From positions 1-12,259 of the forward strand of contig JAGWMT010000075.1 in assembly GCA_028871595.1 (NCBI GenBank): a stretch of DNA of 12,259 nt. Direction: 5' to 3'. The translations under genes and the position numbers were made by a program. Below, in pieces: positions 6,268-12,259 of the stretch. The DNA is from Elusimicrobiota bacterium. GTDB taxonomy: Bacteria; Elusimicrobiota; Elusimicrobia; UBA1565; UBA9628. The notes below the pieces were generated by a model. That model searched no databases. It saw only the letters and a program-made list of their open reading frames with translations, and was not told the DNA's origin. Every line of letters starts with the position of its first letter. Position 1 is the stretch's first letter.

Positions 6268-6747
6268 GTGAAGACCGAGGAGAAGCTGGGGCAGACGAAA
6301 AAGAATCTCGAGGCGGCGTTCGCCGGCGAGTCCATGGCCAACCGGAAGTACCTGTACTTCGCCAAGATCGCGCGGCAGTTGGGCGACGAGGAGGTCGCCA
6401 AATTGTTCGAGGATACGGCCGACGCCGAGACCGGCCACGCTCATGCGCATCTCGCGCTGCTTTACCCCGCCAAGGACATGACGGTGGAGAAGATTCTCGA
6501 AGCCGCGATCGCGGGCGAGCGCTACGAGCACACGGTGATGTACCCCGGCTTCGAGCAGCAGGCCAAGGCGGAAGCCGAGGCGTCGGCCGAGGCCGAATTC
6601 CGCGAGCAGGCGGCGGAGTCCGCCGGGCACGACGCGACTTTCACGGCCATGCTCGAGCAGGCGCGGCGCCGCTTCGCGCACCTGACGACGGTCGAGAAGG
6701 AGCACGCGGACCGCTACCAGGCGGCCCTGGATCAGCGCCGGTCATAG
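6268..6747 (+). CDS. Rubrerythrin-type ferritin-like diiron peroxidase, 159 aa, no rubredoxin domain
   Basis: Rubrerythrins reduce hydrogen peroxide to water at a diiron site in a four-helix bundle, in the cytoplasm. Visible ligand motifs are Glu21 (AFAGES), Glu54-x-x-His57 (DAETGH), Glu84 and Glu87 (AGERYEH, followed by the family block TVMYPGF), and Glu143-x-x-His146 (TVEKEH). The second half of the bundle is longer than usual: an Ala/Glu-rich stretch at residues 99-120 separates MYPGF from the last ExxH. The C-terminal rubredoxin domain (two CxxC) is absent, and the protein has no Cys at all, so electrons must come from another carrier. The start is GTG at 6268, with a strong ribosome site AGGGGGG at 6256-6262. 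It lies 33 bases before katG on the same strand, probably one transcript. Confidence 0.9.
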   Translation: MKTEEKLGQTKKNLEAAFAGESMANRKYLYFAKIARQLGDEEVAKLFEDTADAETGHAHAHLALLYPAKDMTVEKILEAAIAGERYEHTVMYPGFEQQAKAEAEASAEAEFREQAAESAGHDATFTAMLEQARRRFAHLTTVEKEHADRYQAALDQRRS

Positions 6748-9024
<2,277 letters not shown>

Positions 9025-9050
9025 CGGCATCGGCGCCGCAAAGAAGCGTC

Positions 9051-9082
9051 AGAGCCCTCCAGAAATGGAGGGCTCTTTCTTT
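9051..9082 (+). terminator. Rho-independent terminator after katG
   Basis: A perfect 10-base-pair stem AGAGCCCTCC/GGAGGGCTCT with a 6-base loop (AGAAAT), followed by TTCTTT. It stands 27 bases after the katG stop and ends the perR-rbr-katG unit. The stem also reads from the other strand but has no T-run on that side, so it serves mainly the + strand. Confidence 0.92.
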
Positions 9083-9189
9083 AGGTCATGTCCGGCCGCA
9101 GACGGGCGTGAAGCCGCGCCTTAACTAAACTTCGCATAGAAAAAATGGAGACGTCAAGCGGAAGGCGGCGCAGCGCAAGTGCGAGGCAT

Positions 9190-9657
9190 CTATCTTCGCC
9201 GCGCCGTCTCTTGCTGGATGAGTTTGACGGCCGCAGCGACGTTCCCGAGACAGCAGGTCCCTTGCGGATTTTTTCGCTCGCAATCACAGCGCCCGTCTTT
9301 GATCCCCTTCTTGATCTCGTCCGGAATGCCCGTCGCTCCGTTCTCCTCCAGGTCGCGACGAAGGTCTCCTCGCCTGAATTCGAAGCAGTAACAGACAGGC
9401 ACTTCCCCCCCTTGTTCCTTCACCGTCACGGGCCGGACGGTTTGGCCGCGCTTGATGGTCTTGCCGCCGGGATTGAAATAGACGACGTCGCAGGCCGGAG
9501 CGGCGCAGAAACTACCTCGCGGGCCGAAATCGGCTTGCCGCTCGCTCGGCAGATGATTTTGCAGAGTTATCGCGCCGATCGGATGGCCGACAGTCCCGCA
9601 ACCAGGACAAGGGCCGCTCATCGCCCCTGGGCGGCAACATTCTTCGTTTCCGGGCAT
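9190..9657 (-). CDS. CopZ N-terminal-domain-like Zn/[2Fe-2S] protein, 155 aa, last gene of mer operon
   Basis: It resembles the N-terminal domain of archaeal-type CopZ (Archaeoglobus fulgidus), which binds one zinc and one [2Fe-2S] cluster. Cys motifs in order: C17-PG-C20 (CPGCG) and C51-x4-C56 followed by VVYF (zinc-site region); then C89-Y-C91-F, C124-D-C126 and C135-C136-LGNV, in the family context CxCE-KNP-G-CCLG. An extra CC pair sits at residues 7-8. The copper-binding HMA domain that follows in CopZ is missing; in this operon an HMA domain is instead fused to MerT next door. ATG 9657 is separated by one base from the merTP stop (TGAAATG), so the two are co-translated. A role in metal transfer or redox is inference. 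There is no merA beyond it. Confidence 0.82.
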   Translation of the reverse strand: MPGNEECCRPGAMSGPCPGCGTVGHPIGAITLQNHLPSERQADFGPRGSFCAAPACDVVYFNPGGKTIKRGQTVRPVTVKEQGGEVPVCYCFEFRRGDLRRDLEENGATGIPDEIKKGIKDGRCDCERKNPQGTCCLGNVAAAVKLIQQETARRR

Positions 9658-9658
9658 T

Positions 9659-10189
9659 TCAGTTCACCTTCTCCATCTGAGCGAAATAAGGTCCTGAGGA
9701 TCGAATCGCCTGGATCAGATCCTGGGCGGCGACGCGCCCTTTTTCGGCATAGACCGTGGCCTCGCCCTTCTTAAAGTCGATCGAGGCGTCTTTTACGCCA
9801 GGGACCTTCTTGAGCGACTTCTCGATCCCGAGCGTGCAGGCGGCGCAATCCATGCCTGAGACGGCGAATTTGATCGTCTCGGCATTCGCCTCGGCGGCAG
9901 GCGGGGCATGACGAACCAACAGAGGCGCCCACGATGGGAATGACGCGATCCCCGCCACGGCGAAGGCTATGGCCCAAAGCGCCCCCTTCGCAGCGCTGCT
10001 TCCGGAGCCGACTTTGCAGCTCCCGTCGGCGCAGGTTTCGCGACGGAAATAGGGGCGGTATTTCTCGAGCCCGATGGCGAATCCGACGCCGCCAAGACCC
10101 AACGCTCCGAGAGCCAGCGGCCCTACGCAGCAGATCGAAGCCAAAACGGCCGAAAGAACAGCGCCTACGGCTGAAATATTTTCCTTCAT
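9659..10189 (-). CDS. merT: MerTP-type mercuric ion transporter (MerT helix fused to MerP/HMA domain), 176 aa
   Basis: The first membrane helix (residues 5-40) carries the vicinal pair Cys20-Cys21 (ASICCVGPLAL) followed by ALGLGGVGFAIGLEKYRPYF, a clear MerT block. Then come Cys53 and Cys58 (CADGSC, the MerT cytosolic loop pair), a second hydrophobic segment (69-92), and from about residue 105 an HMA domain with GMDCAAC (Cys115, Cys118), as in MerP. MerT normally has another helix between YRPYF and the loop Cys pair; here RPYF runs straight into RRETCADGSC, so that helix seems deleted in frame. With only two helices the HMA domain would face the side opposite to that in a normal MerTP. ATG 10189 has AGGAG 7 bases upstream and overlaps the merR stop (ATGA). 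Confidence 0.87.
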   Translation of the reverse strand: MKENISAVGAVLSAVLASICCVGPLALGALGLGGVGFAIGLEKYRPYFRRETCADGSCKVGSGSSAAKGALWAIAFAVAGIASFPSWAPLLVRHAPPAAEANAETIKFAVSGMDCAACTLGIEKSLKKVPGVKDASIDFKKGEATVYAEKGRVAAQDLIQAIRSSGPYFAQMEKVN

Positions 10190-10629
10190 AATCGACTCCT
10201 TGGACGAAGCACCGCGTCTCGATCGTCGAGCTCCAGGGTCCGCAATATCGGACAAGGGTCGGTGGGCGTTCGCGCGCGGCAAGTCTTAATGAGGCCTTTA
10301 AGCGTCTTTTCGAGATTCTTGAGAGCCGCGATTTTGGTTTCAACATCGGCCAGCTTTTCTTGCGCTCTCCGCTTGACTTCAGCGCACTGCGATCGATGCC
10401 TCACCTGCAGCTTCAGCAGCCCCAGAATCTCGTCCAGCGTGAACCCGAGCTCCTGCGCGTTCTTAATGAATCGGAGCTTCGTGCTCGCGGCATCCGAATA
10501 GAGACGATAGCCCGAATCGCGGCGGCCGTCCGGAACGAGAAGATTCCGGCGCTCGTAATAACGCACCGTCTGGATGTTCACGCCGGCCTTCTTCGCGATC
10601 GCCCCGATTGTCAAGTATCGCTCTCTCAT
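10186..10629 (-). CDS. merR: Hg(II)-responsive transcriptional regulator MerR, 147 aa
   Basis: N-terminal MerR helix-turn-helix (LTIGAIAKKAGVNIQTVRYYERRNLL, residues 6-31, with the wing GYRLYSD), a long dimerisation helix, and the three mercury ligands Cys82 (SQCAEV), Cys117 (KTCRA) and Cys126 (DPCPIL). These fall at exactly the numbering of Tn501/Tn21 MerR, so Hg(II) sensing is a confident call. MerR represses, and with Hg(II) untwists and activates, a promoter with an overlong spacer. Here merR is the first gene of the operon it controls (merR-merTP-copZ-like), as in Gram-positive mer operons, not divergent as in Tn501. ATG 10629 follows GGGAG (10636-10640) by 6 bases. The stop overlaps merTP by 4 bases. 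Confidence 0.94.
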   Translation of the reverse strand: MRERYLTIGAIAKKAGVNIQTVRYYERRNLLVPDGRRDSGYRLYSDAASTKLRFIKNAQELGFTLDEILGLLKLQVRHRSQCAEVKRRAQEKLADVETKIAALKNLEKTLKGLIKTCRARTPTDPCPILRTLELDDRDAVLRPRSRL

Positions 10630-10646
10630 CGATCACTCCCATTTGA

Positions 10647-10678
10647 AGTGTAGACCCTATACTCTAGTATAGAGTCAA
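10647..10678 (-). promoter_or_regulatory. MerR-type promoter/operator of the mer operon
   Basis: Read on the - strand: -35 TTGACT (10673-10678), then a dyad whose + strand arms are ACCCTATACT (10654-10663) and AGTATAGAGT (10666-10675), complementary at 9 of 10 positions and separated by 2 bases. The -10 follows as TACACT with a 20-base spacer (10647-10652), or CTACAC with 19. The dyad filling an overlong spacer and a TTGACTC start are the trademark of Hg-MerR operators. The merR ribosome site lies about 7 bases further on. Confidence 0.85.
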
Positions 10679-10698
10679 GGGGCGTCCGCCCGAAGATC

Positions 10699-10712
10699 CC
10701 TTCGCAGGGCAG
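10699..10712. repeat. 14-base direct copy of the tRNA-Arg anticodon arm
   Basis: CCTTCGCAGGGCAG here is identical, in the same orientation, to 11912-11925 inside the tRNA gene. The two copies enclose the toxin-antitoxin module. In a window of this length a 14-base match has a sizeable chance of arising at random, so an attachment-site reading is tentative. The rest of 10681-10857 shows no gene; it holds two copies of GCGCGATTAA (10781 and 10804). Confidence 0.35.
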
Positions 10713-10857
10713 ACGAATTGGGAATTTCCGTGAAATCCGATCCCAAATAGATTCTTAAATAAAATGCACTTTCCGAGTCCGCGCGATTAATTCCCGAATT
10801 TTCGCGCGATTAAACTGTCCACTTTTTTGTGCGGAATTTCCCGGCGCACCCGACCAC

Positions 10858-10886
10858 TTGACAATACTTGTTATTACCATAATAAT
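10858..10886 (+). promoter_or_regulatory. Promoter of the antitoxin-toxin pair
   Basis: TTGACA (10858-10863, perfect -35), a 17-base spacer and AATAAT (10881-10886, 5 of 6 of the -10 consensus). The start point would be near 10893, leaving a short leader with GGAGG at 10902-10906 before the antitoxin ATG. Confidence 0.8.
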
Positions 10887-10889
10887 AAC
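10870..10889. promoter_or_regulatory. Inverted repeat in the TA promoter, probable antitoxin operator
   Basis: Arms GTTATTA (10870-10876) and TAATAAC (10883-10889), perfectly complementary, 6 bases apart, covering the spacer and -10. AbrB/MazE-type antitoxins usually repress their own promoter, so this is the natural binding site; that use is inference. Confidence 0.6.
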
Positions 10890-10911
10890 GGTGTATATAA
10901 CGGAGGATGTC

Positions 10912-11139
10912 ATGGTCAAGTTTCTCACCAAGGTCGGAAACAGCGAGGCGATCGTCATCGACAAGGCCATTCTCTCGATTCTCAAGATCACCTCGGAAAC
11001 GCCCTTGGAGATCACCACCGACGGGAAGAATCTCGTCGTTTCCCCCGTCTCGGATCCCAAAAAGGCGCAAGAGGTTCGGAAGGCCTATCATGCCGTGAAG
11101 AAGCGCTTCTCCCGCGCCCTGAAGAACCTGGCGGCCTGA
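10912..11139 (+). CDS. AbrB/MazE-like antitoxin, 75 aa
   Basis: The N-terminal half (residues 2-46) has the SpoVT/AbrB/MazE swapped-hairpin pattern: FLTKVGNSEAIVIDKAILSIL, then TPLEITTDGKNLVVSPV. The C-terminal third is basic and helical (QEVRKAYHAVKKRFSRALKNL), as in antitoxin tails that wrap a toxin. It should bind DNA as a dimer and neutralise the Doc toxin encoded directly after it. The start is ATG 10912, with GGAGG 5 bases before it; the frame is open back to 10858, but that stretch is the promoter. The stop TGA (11137-11139) abuts the toxin GTG with no gap, so toxin translation is coupled to that of the antitoxin. Confidence 0.85.
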   Translation: MVKFLTKVGNSEAIVIDKAILSILKITSETPLEITTDGKNLVVSPVSDPKKAQEVRKAYHAVKKRFSRALKNLAA

Positions 11140-11541
11140 GTGTCTCCGAAGTTCCCGACGCTCACCGAGGTCCTTGAATTCCATGAGGACTTGATCCGCG
11201 AATTCGGCGGAAGTCCCGGGATCAGGGACCTCGGCCTGGCCGAAGCTGCCCTCGCCATGCCTCAATCAGGGGCCGGCGAGGAATTCTTCCATGCCTTCCC
11301 ATTCGAGATGGCGGCGGCCTATCTCTATCACATCGTCCAAAACCATCCCTTCATCGATGGAAATAAGAGGGCTGCGTTCGCCGCTGCTCTGACGTTCCTT
11401 GAGCTCAACGGCTACGCGGTTATGGGCGGAGAGGACGAACTGGAAGGCGTCACGTGGAAGGTCGCCTCGGGGAAATTGGATAAGAACGGTGCCGCGGCGA
11501 TTATCGAACGGATCTACAACGAGCACAGGAATTCCCGCTAA
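11140..11541 (+). CDS. doc: Doc-type (death-on-curing, Fic fold) toxin, 133 aa
   Basis: The Fic/Doc core motif is HPFIDGNKRAA (residues 69-79). The Lys in place of the second Gly of canonical Fic (HPFxxGNGR), and the short length, mark it as Doc-like; P1 Doc has HIFNDANKRTA and phosphorylates EF-Tu to stop translation. The family lead-in IRDLGLAEAALAMPQ (28-42) and the downstream helix FLELNGYAV are also present. His69, Asp73, Asn75, Lys76 and Arg77 are intact, so it should be active. The start is GTG 11140, directly after the antitoxin stop; no independent ribosome site. It pairs with an AbrB-type antitoxin, unlike the Phd of P1. Stop TAA at 11539-11541. Confidence 0.92.
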   Translation: MSPKFPTLTEVLEFHEDLIREFGGSPGIRDLGLAEAALAMPQSGAGEEFFHAFPFEMAAAYLYHIVQNHPFIDGNKRAAFAAALTFLELNGYAVMGGEDELEGVTWKVASGKLDKNGAAAIIERIYNEHRNSR

Positions 11542-11812
11542 AACGCGAATTTTGACTCATCCTCAGTCGTGTCGGCCTCCTGAACAGTCATGTCGCGGCC
11601 ACCCGATTCGACGATCATCTTCAAGTGTAGCCATTCGTGACATTTCACCGAATAGCTGTCTCGAATGCGAACTCTTTGCCCGCCTTGATGTGCAAAGATC
11701 GATGATCCCATATAACCCCAGAATCATCTTTGAAAGGCCGATACAGGGCCAGATCAAGGGTATCTACGTTAACTCGGGCAGCGAAGCGCGGGGCATACTC
11801 ACCGCGAAATTA
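11538..11812 (-). pseudogene. Possible coding remnant, unknown family
   Basis: The 338 bases between the toxin and the tRNA hold no convincing intact gene. On the - strand one frame reads from about 11812 through GVIWDHRSLHIKAGKEFAFE to a stop near 11645, and another frame ends as CHEWLHLKMIVESGGRDM then TVQEADTTEDESKFAF at TAG 11538-11540. Codon use in the second piece looks coding. Joining the two needs a frameshift near 11645. This may be the tail of a broken gene; I do not recognise it, and it could be chance. Confidence 0.25.
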
Positions 11813-11879
11813 TCGAAGGGCCGCCGAGATTCCTCGTCGAGAAATCGTCCCTAAATAAGAAAAGCCCCAAGCCGTCCAT

Positions 11880-11951
11880 TGCGCTCGCCGGGAATCGAAC
11901 CTGGATATCTGCCTTCGCAGGGCAGCACACTATCCTTTGTGTTACGAGCGC
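11880..11951 (-). tRNA. tRNA-Arg, anticodon GCG
   Basis: A 72-base cloverleaf on the - strand. Acceptor stem GCGCTCG/CGAGCGC (7 perfect pairs, discriminator A). D arm ACAC/GTGT with loop AAAGGATA (GG and A20, an arginine identity base). Anticodon arm CTGCC/GGCAG with loop CTGCGAA, T33, anticodon GCG and A37. Four-base variable loop. T arm with loop TTCGATT and one A-C mismatch in the middle of its stem (CCAGG/CCCGG). CCA is not encoded. Most bacteria read CGN-Arg codons with an ACG (inosine) tRNA, so GCG is unusual. A10-T25 replaces the usual G10-C25. Confidence 0.88.
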
Positions 11952-12020
11952 AAAAGAAGGCCTGAAGCGAAATCCATTATACTTCATCCGCCGCCGTCAC
12001 TGCAGGCCAGAATAAGTTGA

Positions 12021-12259
12021 TTAAGTTGAAGCCTGACCCCGACGGGTCAGCCAGGCGACCGTCTCGACGTGGTCGGTGTGCGGGAACAGGTCCACGCAGA
12101 CCAAACGCTCGACGGCGTACAGCGGGGCCAACGCCTTGAGATCCCGCGCCAGGGCGTCGGGATTGCACGAAACATAGAAGAGCACCGGCGGGGCGGAGTC
12201 GAGCAGGGCCTTCACCGCGTTGGCGTGAAGACCGGCGCGCGGCGGGTCGATGACCGCCG
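12021..12259 (-). CDS. C-terminal part of a TrmA/RlmD (RumA)-family RNA (uracil-5-)-methyltransferase
   Basis: The gene enters from the right edge; 79 codons are visible, ending at TAA 12021-12023. Motifs: VIDPPRAGLH (SAM-methyltransferase motif IV region), YVSCNPDALARDL with the nucleophilic Cys that attacks uracil C6, and DLFPHTDHVETVAWL with the general-base Glu. These occur in this order in TrmA, RlmC and RlmD. Which of these RNAs is the target cannot be told without the N-terminal part (TRAM and FeS region). An inverted repeat (CTGACCC/GGGTCAG, 12033-12050) overlaps the last codons. Confidence 0.92.
   Translation of the reverse strand, partial: AVIDPPRAGLHANAVKALLDSAPPVLFYVSCNPDALARDLKALAPLYAVERLVCVDLFPHTDHVETVAWLTRRGQAST

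Noticed and set aside
10781..10813. Two copies of GCGCGATTAA 23 bases apart
   Set aside because: Ten-base direct repeats in a non-coding spacer, not at a promoter and not matching the nearby operators; too short to mean much alone.
11399..11854. 151-codon + strand frame overlapping the doc end and the spacer
   Set aside because: Its first half is an out-of-frame reading of doc, and the rest is Ser/Arg-rich with no ribosome site or motif.
12033..12050. Hairpin CTGACCC/GGGTCAG at the end of the RNA methyltransferase gene
   Set aside because: Mostly within the last codons and not followed by a T-run on the - strand, so not called as a terminator.

Overview
The window is GC-rich bacterial DNA (roughly 60-65% G+C by eye) with tightly packed, often overlapping genes. 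Sec-type signal peptides, a predicted exported catalase-peroxidase and a Hg(II) MerR point to a free-living, oxygen- and metal-exposed bacterium, probably Gram-negative. No rRNA or clade marker is present, so I do not name a phylum.

Layout. (1) 2-2530, + strand: the end of an unrecognised gene, a small membrane-anchored protein, the tRNA methyltransferase TrmO and an MFS transporter. They are tightly spaced, and trmO and the MFS gene overlap by 4 bases. (2) 2646-5244, - strand, in transcription order: ada (DNA alkylation repair and regulator), an EamA/DMT transporter overlapping ada by 11 bases, and a small secreted protein of unknown role. Just upstream of ada, 5257 to about 5640, lies a decayed rlmF (23S rRNA m6A methyltransferase) with an in-frame stop and two internal deletions. 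(3) 5766-9082, + strand: a peroxide-defence unit made of a PerR-like Fur-family regulator, a rubrerythrin without rubredoxin domain, and a KatG with a signal peptide, closed by a strong terminator. A similar 15-base inverted repeat (TTAGA.....nCTAA) sits over the perR promoter and just before the rubrerythrin gene, which suggests autoregulation plus control of rbr-katG. (4) 9190-10678, - strand: a compact mer operon (merR, merTP, a CopZ N-terminal-domain protein) behind a MerR-type operator. There is no merA, and MerTP appears to lack the second membrane helix of MerT. (5) 10858-11541, + strand: an AbrB/MazE-like antitoxin and Doc toxin with their own promoter and operator-like repeat. (6) 11542-12259: a spacer with possible remnants, a tRNA-Arg with the unusual anticodon GCG (- strand), and the C-terminal part of a TrmA/RlmD-type RNA uracil methyltransferase (- strand).

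The two stress units (PerR/rubrerythrin/KatG and mer) and the toxin-antitoxin module look like accessory content between housekeeping genes. A 14-base copy of the tRNA-Arg anticodon arm lies on the other side of the toxin-antitoxin module. It could be an attachment-site scar, but 14 bases is near chance expectation for a window of this size. The best candidates for something new are the two-helix MerTP with its stand-alone CopZ domain and no reductase, and the self-contained, possibly leaderless, PerR circuit.
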